DNA of 64,000 nucleotides, taken from the NCBI RefSeq assembly GCF_004027225.2, contig NC_044289.2:12672354-12736353 (forward strand), in the 5' to 3' direction. The translations under genes were made by a program, and so were the position numbers. This document shows, piece after piece, positions 1-47,700 of this stretch (the first letter of the stretch is position 1; each line of letters starts with the position of its first letter). This stretch comes from Strigops habroptila (taxonomy: Eukaryota; Chordata; Aves; Psittaciformes; Psittacidae). The notes under the pieces are model-generated. The model searched no databases, was not told where the DNA came from, and saw only the letters and a list, made by a program, of their open reading frames with translations.

Positions 1-378
1 TGTGAGTGCAGAACTGTCTCATATCCTAAAAAAGGGGTTCTGCTCACTGACCCACCAGCAAATTGTCTATTTGCTGCCTGGTGACTGCATGAAATTGGCT
101 CAGTGAAGAGTCCAACCATGCGCCAAGTGAGCAAAGTGGCAGGACTCTTCTCCCCTTTCAGTGGTGATGAGCTGTTAGCTTGGCTCAGCTCTAAAACTTA
201 CCTTTACCCTGAGCTTCAAGCTTTCATTTCTTAAAGAGCTTTTGCTTGGCTGTCCATGCCTGTCAGGGTTGAACTGACTGAGGCTATTCTTAGAGAGCCA
301 TGCAGAACACTCATGATACATTTCTTAGTGACTTGCACATCACATCCCTCATGTGACATTATGCTGTATTTTTTTAAG

Positions 379-8577
<8,199 letters not shown>

Positions 8578-9233
8578 ATTGCAGCCTGACCTGGCTGCCT
8601 GTGGCACCGCGGTGAAAAGAGCTGTCTGCACCCATGCTCTCCCTTGCACAGTATGGGGGCTCAGCACCTCAAGATCATACCATTCACACGAATCTCTTAC
8701 CTGCTTGTGCTCTGTATCTTCGATCTTTGCTGTTCCTCATCAGAGGGAATGTAAATACAGAAGAAAACCACAACTGCTGGTAGTTTTTATCACAGGAAAA
8801 CCAACCTTGTTGGTTTTTCACATTGAAACAGTGGCACATCATTGCTTGACACGACGCATTTGCAGCTTGGTGTCAGAGCAGGCATGTGCATTGCTTCAGT
8901 GCTGAGTTTAGTAGGAGAAGTATTGCTGTAATGATACTTATCATGTATTCCATGATATTTTTTTTTTTTCCTCTATCAAGCTGCCTTGGGATTTGGGACC
9001 CTTCTGTCCTGGTTGGTACCAAAGTCTGTTGGTTGGATGCCTGAGGCAGTTCTTGTCGTGCCTTTCTAAAGTGCCAGTATATTTTTATATGTCGAGGTTT
9101 ATTTTTACATGTCAGTGACCATATTTTGCCATCTGATTTTTAGTCATGTTTTTCTATTAGTAAGAACTGCTTTTGTGATGGCCTCTTCCTGGGAGCTATT
9201 GTTACAATTTAAGAACACTGCACTTTGCTTATT

Positions 9234-9247
9234 GGGGGGGGGGGGGG
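9234..9247 (+). repeat. (G)14 homopolymer in CPNE1 3' UTR
   Basis: Fourteen consecutive G bases sit within the predicted CPNE1 3' UTR. Runs of this length are often miscounted in assemblies, so the exact number is uncertain. Confidence 0.85.
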
Positions 9248-9589
9248 AATTAATGGGGATTAGTCATTAATTAATCAGGGGTAGGGTGAGATTAATGAGT
9301 CACATTAATGTGACTTTCAAAATCGAGCAACTGGAAACATTGATATAAAGATGCTTTGAGTGATTTGTTGTGTGACGGAAGTTACAAAATTAAGAAGTAA
9401 CTGTCTGTGGGACCCCAGAGAGGTGCCTCCTTGTCCTCAGAAGGGTGAATGGTGTGTTACATGGTCTGGGGACTGTAGAACAGGCTCATGGTAGCAAAGC
9501 ACAATTGTTTTGAGAGACAGGAATTTCAAAATAGAGATAAACCTGGACTTGTCATTGCACTGTAAGTGGTCATCACTTTCCGTTTCATA

Positions 9590-9595
9590 AATAAA
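9590..9595 (+). terminator. CPNE1: Poly(A) signal AATAAA of CPNE1
   Basis: A canonical AATAAA hexamer lies inside a run of overlapping copies, 1.0 kb after the CPNE1 stop. It is followed by T-rich sequence (ctgctttgacttacttaacatgtctgg). It is the first canonical hexamer I see after the stop. Confidence 0.6.
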
Positions 9596-9615
9596 TAATC
9601 TGCTTTGACTTACTT

Positions 9616-11329
9616 AACATGTCTGGACTCTTTATTTCCTTTATGTGCTTTTCTTTCCCAGCAATGTGGATGTTTTGGTTTATGGAAGGTCTTTGCTATA
9701 GTAGTAGCCTGGTGGTGATTCAGCATCTGAGTTAGCCTAAGTTGAGTGTGATCAGCTGCAAAAGCAGAGCAAGTTGTCCATCATCATTGGTTTTCTTAAT
9801 CCCTAAGGCTGTGGAATGTGTAACCTGCAGCCCTGTCCTGCAGTAACATGAGCTGTTTCTTTACTGTGAAATTATGAAGGAACTTCTTGTCTGTTCTACC
9901 AGGTAAACCAGGAAATAGAATAACTGGAAGACTGCCCTGGTGATTCAGGCTATGGAAGTGGTAGGTTACAAACCCGTATGAAAGCAAAACCTGGGTTTGA
10001 ATCCACATCTTCAACTAGATTGGTTGTTCTGGATGGTATCTGCCACCAAACAAATATGTAGCTTGTGCTTGAAGGGCTGTGGGTCTGGAATGACTGGTGA
10101 ACTAAGGTGAATTCGTGCTTCTCTCTTATTTAAACACATCAAGTTTTGACTGTAATGTGTTCTCCCAGGTTCCTCTAGAGAAAGCTGGGCTGTCTCTTCT
10201 GAAATACTCCATCATCTAGCACCAGTTTTCTTGCACTTAGATTCTTGAAGGGAAACGTGTTACTAAAACGTGTTGCAGGTGTGGAAGAGCGGGAGGAAAG
10301 CTGCCATCACGGCACACTTTGGAGGTGTGAATGTCTCATTAAGCTGCCTGAACTGCACCCCTTGCTCTGCTCCAGCCATGGCTGGGTGTGGGCTCAGAGC
10401 ACTGAGCTTTCTGTGCTGCCCTAAACTGATGGGCTCCTTTGGGTTCACAAAAGTGGTGCTTAATGCTGCCAGCCTGCTATGGTTTTGTTGCTGCACTGTG
10501 AAGTGGCATCCTTCCCGCTGCAGCTTGTTTCCATTGCCAGCTTCCCTGGTGCTCCAGGAAGTTCTTGTGCAAGAGGGAAGTAAAGGGAATAACCACAGGG
10601 TTCGCTTTGAAGGGGCCTGGCATTGCACAGGCATGATTCACTCCTCAGTGTTTGCGGAGCTGGATTAGCCACCCTCGCCTGCTGCAAGGTGTGTGGATGC
10701 AGGTGTTTGGTGTTTGGTGCTGAGCGGGAGAGCCAGACCCCCAGGTGGAAGAAATGCTTTCCAAATCCTGCTGAGCTCAGGATTACAAAATTGCTTTCAT
10801 CTGGCCTGAATCTGTGCTGTGGAAGGGCTCCAGCAGCTCTTGTTAACCAGCTTTTGTGCAGGTGAGATGAGCTTCATCAGGCCCAGCAGGTGAGCGCAGC
10901 TGTGAGCACACTCCTGTGTTGTGGTTTAAGCTGAACCTAGGACACTCCTGGCATGAGGTGCCCCTGGTCTCCATCCTGCACCCTCCTGCTGCCAGAGGCT
11001 AGTGCAGGGCTCTGCATTTCAGTGCTTGTCTCTGTCCTGCGGAGAGCTGGGACCTGAGCTGCAGCCTTTGCCCACAGAAAGTGCTCTGATGTCCCACCTC
11101 CACCAGTTCAGCTCCTCTGGTTCCCTGCATTGGCTGCTCGGGTGCAGGTAGGCAGGAGGTGAGCAGGGGCTGCTGAGCACATGCTGGTCTGAGTGCAGCT
11201 TTTTCGTGCCAGGGCAGCCCAACCCTCCTAATCAGAGGGCTGCGAGGCCCTTCACCACCCTCCTTCTATTTACTTTGTACGATTTTAACCACAGGAGCCG
11301 TGATTTTGCGCTGGAGAAGCCGCAGGGGT
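9616..11329. other. CPNE1-FER1L4 intergenic spacer
   Basis: About 1.7 kb lies between the CPNE1 poly(A) signal and the GC-rich FER1L4 promoter. I see no exon, RNA gene or repeat that I can name. Open frames here are short and unlike known proteins. In human the spacer between these two genes holds SPAG4; no SUN-domain coding sequence was recognised here. Confidence 0.5.
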
Positions 11330-11676
11330 GGCAGAGGACAGCACCGGGTTCCCGTTCTTGCCCCAGTGCTCAGGCTGGTGTCCTCTAGCCCCGGCTCTGG
11401 AAGCCCGTGTCCCCTCCAGGAGCGTGGCCATGTGCCGGCCTCCGCTGCGGGATTTCACCCTCTCTCTCCATTCCCTGTCCCGGGAAGGGCGAGCACCGAC
11501 CCCTGCGCTCCCCGTCCATCAGCGCTGCCCCGCGGTGTGAGGGGCCGGTGTCGCCGTGCCCGAGCGCTCCCCTTAACCCCGGGGCCGCAGGAGCCGGCCG
11601 GGGCCCCAGGGCCGAGCCCCTCGGTGGGGGCTGCGGGGCGGGGAGCGGCGGCCGAACCGGCCGGGCGAGTCGCGGC

Positions 11677-11683
11677 TGAGTCA
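11677..11683 (+). promoter_or_regulatory. FER1L4: AP-1 consensus TGAGTCA
   Basis: A perfect AP-1 (TRE) heptamer TGAGTCA lies 51 bases before the FER1L4 start codon inside the CpG-rich region. Its TGA is also the nearest in-frame stop upstream of the ATG, so the ATG at 11734 is the first methionine of the open frame. Binding by Fos/Jun factors is inferred from the consensus only. Confidence 0.45.
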
Positions 11684-11733
11684 CGGCGGGCGGAGCGGGG
11701 CCGAGCGGGGCAGCGCTGCCCGACACCGGCTCC

Positions 11734-40585
<28,852 letters not shown>

Positions 40586-40900
40586 ATGCTCTTCAGCTCA
40601 GGACTGACAAGGGTGCTTATTGCAGTAATTGAGACTGGACCAGAAAGTTTAAGGAAATCCTGCAGGTGCAGAGGCGACCTTCAGCATGGCAGACCTGGAA
40701 AAGTGGCCTCTCTTTGAGGAGTCCTGTTCCATGATAAGTACCAGTGAGACTGAGATGCTGCAGGCAGTCCTCACTGATCCCCCTTCACCCTTCCTACCAG
40801 ACAGCACAGCACTGGGACATTGGCATGGGGTCATTAGTGTGAATCCATAGTGTGGTGTTGGGCTGATGTAAATTAAATGAGATTTATTTTCAGCATGGTC
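40586..40900 (+). other. FER1L4: FER1L4 3' UTR
   Basis: About 300 bases follow the stop, up to the hexamer ATTAAA at 40872-40877, which is followed by a T/GT-rich stretch (gatttattttcagcatggtctctggtg). The cleavage point is inferred from these elements. A longer form ending further downstream cannot be excluded. Confidence 0.45.
40872..40877 (+). terminator. FER1L4: Candidate poly(A) signal ATTAAA of FER1L4
   Basis: ATTAAA is the commonest variant of the cleavage/polyadenylation hexamer. It lies 287 bases after the FER1L4 stop and is followed by GT/T-rich sequence. Confidence 0.45.
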
Positions 40901-43080
40901 TCTGGTGCCCCAGCGTTCCTGTCTTCTGCACAGACAAGCCCTGATGTGATCTGATCTCAAGAGGAGGTAGGTGCTTTACCCTGAGTTTTGACAGACAGGA
41001 ATGATGCTCTGAGGGACTGTTGCATTTCCAGTTATATTAACTGACAAAAGGGTTTTATAGTGAAGGTTCCTGCCTGATTGTATGTTGAATAGTGCAGGAA
41101 CAGAGTGTTTGGGGGAGAAAACGAGCTTGGCCTTTTCCTCTCCTCCCTTTATACCACATTTTAATGCATTCAGTTGACCTGAGCTTGTCTAAGCCCTGAT
41201 GTGTAAAACTCCCTGCACAAACATGGCAAGTGTTTAAAGGAGGGATCCCTCCCCACTTGAACACACAGTGTAAGGGTTTGCAGCTCACTTGGACACACAG
41301 GTCTGCATTTGCCATCCAGAGCAACATTAATGCTGACATTGCATTACAGTTGTGCCCATGTGAGCTGCCTTCCCACCCCACTTACCCCAAAGGGTCAGTC
41401 TTCTCTAGGTGGACAAATAACTGCAAACATAAGAAAATGGTTAAAATTATCATTGCATTACACTTACCATAGCATTAAGTGTAATTTAGAGAATCTCAGA
41501 AACATGGGGAAACTTCTTGGATCACATGAAGATCTCCAGTAAAGTCTTAATTACTGTGAATTTGATCAGAGCATTCATGCATCTCAGTATATATTTCAAT
41601 AGGTTCCCTGAAAACTTATATATTTAATTACATACTTGTGAAATATGAAATCCAGGCTGAAATCAAAGTGCCTCATTATATCCTATTTGCTCTGTTGAAT
41701 TTTTTGTGCTAGCAAAAGAATTGTATCAACATTACAGCATCTCATCAAAGGTGTTAAAAATATAGTCAAGAGTTCTGTAAAACAGGGTAGAGAGCCCACC
41801 TCTAGGTCACACACACTGGTGCTGGTAAACTTACAGGTGAGAGAAGCAACCTGTGGCTGACACAGAGCTGAAAGTGGGATTAAAAAAGGTATAAATAAAC
41901 CATCATAGACACACACATGGAGTGAGCCTCCCCCTTGTGTCAATCCTCAATGCACTCACCACCAGTTGTGAGAGTGCTACAAAGAATTTGCCTCACTCTT
42001 TGGGCAAAGAGGATGAAAGTCAACAGCTGATGTGCCATGAAAATATCTCCTCAAAGTGTGCACATGAGGCAGCGTTCACTCCAGTACCAACAATGAAGTT
42101 ATTAAGGGCCAACATCCCAGTCAAAACTGACATGAATTTGAACTACTGGAGGGAGATGGATGGTATCAGCTTTTCAGACTAAAAGCTTTTAAAAGCTGAG
42201 GAAAATTATATGAAGGGCTGCCTGTGTACTTAAACCCATGTTATTTAAAACCAGGAGCTATAGTCTTGCAGATCTCTCCTAACTCCTGTGGCCTTTCCAG
42301 CATATTTCTAAGCTACAACCTCTAGTGAAGAGGGAGCACAAGGCAGAGCACGCTGTGTAATAGCTTTGATTTTTCAAACATGTCTTACCCCCAACTTGCT
42401 CCTGGAAGCAGCACCTGAAGGTCAGTTTGTTGCCAACTTACCTGCCCCAGCTTTGCAGACTCTGTGCTCAGTCACTGGAGGCCAGTGGGTGTTCACATTT
42501 AGACCAACACTTGTTACAGTTCAAGGAAGGCTCTGACAATGTTTTGGCCAAAAGTCAAAGTTGTTTCTTTCCACTTAATACCATTACACAGTTTAAAAGA
42601 CAGTTTGGAGTTTACAAACAATTTAAATCTTCAAGTAAGTGTCATATATGGTGTCAAGTGAGTCCATCACTTTAGCAGCTAATCTGTGGTCTCCTCATGT
42701 GGCCCAAGCCAGTGCCGGCCTGAGCACCAGTTCAATAGCAGCGATTGGTGCCTGTAGATATATTTGTCTGTGTGCAAGAAATGATCAAATTAATGATTTT
42801 TCTATTAATTTAAGAGCAGGATTAGGCCCTCACCATTGTGAATTATTATTTAAATTGCCCATAAGAGAGGGGATTAAAAAAACCCAAACCAAAAGCTAAA
42901 TATTCAGCACAGAGCATCACAAAGACACCTTCTCACATTTTCACATTAATAACCAAAATAGAGTCCCTGATTATATCCTTTTCTAGTTGTGCTCCAAAAT
43001 CTGTGGTTTATGTCACACCTTCTGAAGCCATCATAGTTAACAGTGTTTGAGGGAGCAGGCTGCCCTCAAGGAGAGGGTGT
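40901..43080. other. Convergent intergenic region between FER1L4 and TAF4
   Basis: About 2.2 kb lies between the two 3' ends. It is AT-rich from about 41400 onward, with no exon, RNA gene or recognisable repeat. Short open frames here do not look like proteins. It may partly belong to the 3' UTR of either gene. Confidence 0.45.
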
Positions 43081-44744
43081 TTTATTAAACCTTCACTAAA
43101 CAAACCCAAAATACTTTCAAAATCTCCTCAGAAACTTAAAAAACCAAACAAACCAAACCCCCTCTCCATTGATCTTAGTCCAAGACCCCTCAGACAACAA
43201 TGAAATGTCAAGATTCACAAAGTTACATATCCCCAAACTGACAAAACAATATAAAAACCCCCCAAAGTGCATCTTTAGGAAACAGCATCCCCTCAGGCAG
43301 ACTGATCTTTTACTGTACCAAGAAAAATAAATCCAAGAGGAGAAAAGATTTAGAGAGAAAAATACATTAGCAAATACAGATAAATTTGTTTTTAATAAAG
43401 GAGTTAATTTTCTTTCAATCCTATATAAAACAATAGCAATTAAAAACTTCATTTTTGAAAGTAAAATATTTACATATGAACAAGTAACTGTGCAAAATTT
43501 ACATGAAAAAAAAAGGAAAGACAGGATTTCCTAAAAGACAAAATAAAAGGGGTGTAACAGTTGTCAGGTGTTGATAAAAATACTGATCAGCATTCAGTTT
43601 ACACGCAAGAGAGTTAAATTCTACCATGAGAGTTCACACAAAGAAAGCCAAAGTATTTACAGTCATAAAAGTACTATCAATAGACAATTTAATACAATAA
43701 CCTCTGAAAATATAAAGAACCAATTAGTATATTTGTAATAAAAAAATAGGTACAAAGAAGGGACTTTGCTCTGGACATCTTTAAAGTAGGCCCACAGCTT
43801 GCATACAGTCTTTTAGCAAAATAATTATAGTTTACATAGCCATTTTTATGTTATGTGCCAAAAATTATGTACAATTACTGACAAAATACACCAACCATTT
43901 TTCGACACTTGATTCACACTGAGAAACAGTCTTTTTGATGATTCCTCTCAACTTTGATTTTATTTAATCTAAGCTTTCACTTTAGCTAAAAAACACAGTG
44001 CAAGTAAAATATATTTATGCTGAAAAGGTTTCTCTTTTTTTCCTTTTTTTCCTTTTTTAACTTTACAGCTTTACAAACTATAGCAAATAAAAATGCATTT
44101 TTACAGATGCTGCTAAAACATTCAGAAGTAACCCTCCTTTATGGGATTTCAGGGCCTCTAATAAGCAATAATGTGATTAAAATTGAGGTTATGTTTAAAA
44201 TTAACTGTATATCCCTCTAGATTTTGAACGTTTGGGGGGGAAAAGATAAATATTCTTAAAAATAATCAGTTTGCTTTGCTAACTGACTGTATAAAAAAAA
44301 AAAGCTAAATGAAATGAGGTCATCTGCTGTAGACATATGCCTATATAGTTGATTTAGTTGAATAAAACTGAACTAAAATGCACAATTAATGTCGAAACTG
44401 CTACAGGGCTGACAAAGGGTAGCTAGTTATTTGCTAAACGATTCCATCAGTCTTTATATATGGCTTGTTTGGCAAGAAGGCCACTCAATCAAAGAGATGA
44501 GTTAAAATTTAATTGTCCTTTTATAGTCTCCACAGGCCTTGTAAGTATCCTCACTGTTACAGAAATGTATTTCTCTGATACTGAAGAGTTTATTTATAAA
44601 CAGGAATATAAAACTGTTCCATGTAAAGAGGTGGTTGTTTTTTAAACAATATCCCATTTGCTTGTTACAAAAAGGCGTAATTTGTAAATATATTAAAAAA
44701 TGTCCTCAGGCGTCTCTCCATCAAAAATACCTTGATCTTTTCCA
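43081..44744 (-). other. TAF4: Probable TAF4 3' UTR
   Basis: The sequence beyond the TAF4 stop (reading leftwards) is very AT-rich, lacks recognised repeats and reaches an AATAAA on the minus strand (TTTATT at 43081-43086). Other minus-strand hexamers occur nearer the stop (about 43955 and 44589), so shorter forms are possible. The 1.6 kb length is plausible for TAF4 but is inferred. Confidence 0.4.
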
Positions 44745-47700
44745 TTACTTAAGGAATGCTTTATATAGCAATAGTGAATGGCTTGTCTCTCGCTCATTTT
44801 CTAAACAAAATATGAGGTCCCTGAGGTTCACCCGCGTTATCCTTTGTCGCGTAAACTGTCTGGTTGTTCCGACTCCAGAGCTGCCTGGGACTGCTGCACT
44901 TGAACCAGATCCCTGCAAAGGAGGAGAACAGGTAAATCAGAACAGTAGTGACAGGACAAGGTAATGGGTTCAAACTTAAACAGGAAAAGTTCAGTTAGAT
45001 ATAAAGAAGTAGTTCTTTGCTGTGAGCATGGTGAGGCACTGGAACAGGTTGCCCAAAGAAGTAGCAAATGCTCCATTCCTGGTGGTGTTCAAGGCCAGGT
45101 TGGACAGAGCCTTGGGCGACATGGTCTAGTGTGAGGTGTCCCTGCCCATGACAGGGGGTTGGAACTGGATGATCTTAAGGTCCTTTCCAACCCAAACCAT
45201 TCTGTGATTCTATGTCAGTGCCCCAGGTATTCCACAACTTTGCAGAAAAGGAATGCAAGGTAAGAACTAAGGAACTACGTACGTGAATCTATCAAGCAGT
45301 ATGCTGTATGCTACCAGATCAGAGATTTCTTTTTAATACTTAGTTATAAACAGCAGCTGAACAATCAGAAGTTTTCAGTAACATTTAATATAGACCCAAA
45401 AAAAACCCAACCCCAAAGCACTGCTCTTATCTTTAGGAAGGCACTAATGATAAGCAATCCAAACAACTAAAACAAACAGAAAAGACAGCATTCCTCCCAA
45501 CACCAGCAGACAGATCCCAAGGGTAGCCCTGGTGTTCTGAAGTGGGAAGCAGTCCTATCCCCTGGACCCTGTCTTGAATAACATAGTAGATCCTCCCCTA
45601 CTCTTTATGGTAGGTGCTATGAGCTCTCCTTTCAGTGACAACAACTGTAGCTAATCTTAGGATTATATTAAGAGGCAGCTATTCTAGACACAGTCAGACA
45701 TTCTCTAATGATCTCTGAACTCTTTTCCATCACTCAGCCATCTCTGGTACACACTGGTCGTTTTCCACACAAACTGGTAAGATAAGCAAGGAGTATATTA
45801 TGATATTTGTCACTTGAAAAAAAATAATTTGATATCTTTAGAGATACCCACATCCTTCAGCTGTTTAGATGTGCACTGCCTGGTAAGGGAGTTACAAAGC
45901 TCTGCTGGGCTAATGCCAATGCACTCTCACTTACAGAAAACACAGTCCTGATAGGATAAATACAATTAACACAGCTCTCTCTGCTTGCTCTGCTTTCCTT
46001 TATACAAGCAAGGAATTCCTGGAGTGCTTTAAAGTCATCAGCCATTGGAATTGGCAAAACACTCTCCAGTGGCACGGTGCCTCTTCCACTGAAGACCTGG
46101 GTTTGATCACATCCTGTGCACTTGCACAGAAACGTTGCTAGTAAGAGGGCCGCAGTCTGGCTTGAGGCCGGCAGGAGGGCACTGTTCAGCAAGGACAGCC
46201 AAAAAGCAGCCTGGCTTAGAGCAGCAGCGCCCAAACCCATTGGGAAGCAGCATCCCTGCAGCAGTAAGGCGCAGGCACCAGCAGATGGCACGCAGAGACC
46301 GGGAAGCCAGCTCCCACCTCCCGTTTGAAAGCCGGGAATCGTTTTGGCAGTTGCCTGTTGCTGCTATCTTGCTCTTTCTGTATTTATGTAAATAATGAAG
46401 GTGTTCTGAGTTATTTGGAACAGGTTATAGTTCTGCGGATTATCCAGGGATTCTTTTTTCCTCCAATTTCATTTACTAGAATAATGTTTTCTTATTTAAT
46501 GGAACTTCAATACTTGGTGACACCAGAAAGTCCAAATGCGCTCCACTAGTGAATAAAGATTTATCTGCCTGAGAGTTTGAAGAATTTTAAAAGGCTGTTT
46601 TAAATATGAATAGTCCAGACTTGAGAAGAGCCAAAATCTAGAGCAGTGCAGAAGCCATGTTGAATAAGCTGCTGAGGCTCACACCAGCACAAGTGTGAGA
46701 GTAGAAAATCTATCAGTGTACATTATTGATTAAAAACCAATCTAAACTCGTGCTGGAAATTATATTCTCTTGGTTAGTAGTGCACTGTGTTCAGTGCAGA
46801 TGTTCTTGCTCTACCATGCTGCTAACACTGAAGTAAGACTTTGTTTCTCTAGTAAGTAACCTGTTGAACCAGCAGCATCAAATCATTGAAATCCTGTAGC
46901 TAAGAGCAGTTTAGAGGCTGGATTTTCAAAGAGATATTTTAAGGCACAACTTAGGTGCCTAATTTCCATCAACTTCAATGGAAGTTAGAAGATGCAGGAG
47001 GGCACTGGATGCTAACTAGTTATCTCAAATACATACATATGACTGCTAACAAGACAATAGAAAAAAAATGGTTGGAAGGGATTTAGAATTCTGGGGGTTT
47101 AAATATTCTTTAGTAGAAGCTCAAGCCTGATTTTATTATATAGACCATAATACTTTAAATGCAAAGATAAATTTCAGGAGTCTTTAGAGACACAGAACTA
47201 TGCTGCTCCTGTAGGCACAGAATAAGTTAAGAAGCTTTTTGGTAACCTTCAATAAAGTCACATAGACATAAACCTCAAACTGACAGCAACCTGTTCTGTT
47301 GGATTTTGAAACAAAACAGTACAATTACTACTTAGAAGTGATTTTACATGCAATTAAGGTTTAGCATTCCTAGACATCAAAAGCTTCCATTTACAAATCT
47401 GTGTCTAAGTAATGACAAACCTTATTTTCCACACTTCTTGTAATACGCCTTAACGACAAACTGCGTACAAATGGTGACAAGTGGAGCTCAATTTCTAAAT
47501 GTCAAGTGACACAGCAGCAGAGGCGCAGCTGTGAGTATGAGATCAAAAGCAGCTGGTTCTTAATTTAACAGACAAAAAGATGAGATTTCCAGGGAACCTG
47601 AAGTTATTTGGTTAACCAGTAAGTGATTAATCTGGGACAACTGAATTAGCCAGATTTAGATGAAATACAACCAAGTACTCACAGAGGATGTAAAATACAT

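Larger units (their letters stand above)
8578..9615 (+). other. CPNE1: CPNE1 3' UTR with poly(A) signal
   Basis: The sequence after the TAG at 8575-8577 is non-coding and T-rich, and runs to overlapping AATAAA/ATAAAT signals (AATAAA at 9590-9595 within cataaataaataatct). Cleavage would then fall at about 9605-9620, giving a 3' UTR near 1 kb. It contains a 14-base G run. The end point is inferred from the signal only. Confidence 0.6.

Noticed and set aside
1-12. gtgagtgcag at the window start as a splice donor of the preceding CPNE1 exon
   Set aside because: The preceding phase-0 codon should end in a glutamate-type GAA/GAG by family comparison, but the base before the motif is T. The exon itself would be outside the window, so it cannot be tested.
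10263-10865. Several overlapping 75-130 residue frames in the CPNE1-FER1L4 spacer
   Set aside because: They overlap on both strands, have no consistent splice signals and no known motifs. They were considered as possible SPAG4 remnants, but no SUN-domain motif was seen.
45850-46360. GC-richer patch with open frames on both strands in the TAF4 last intron, considered as an exon or CpG island
   Set aside because: TAF4 exon phases on either side already match. The CpG content is modest and no protein family is recognised.
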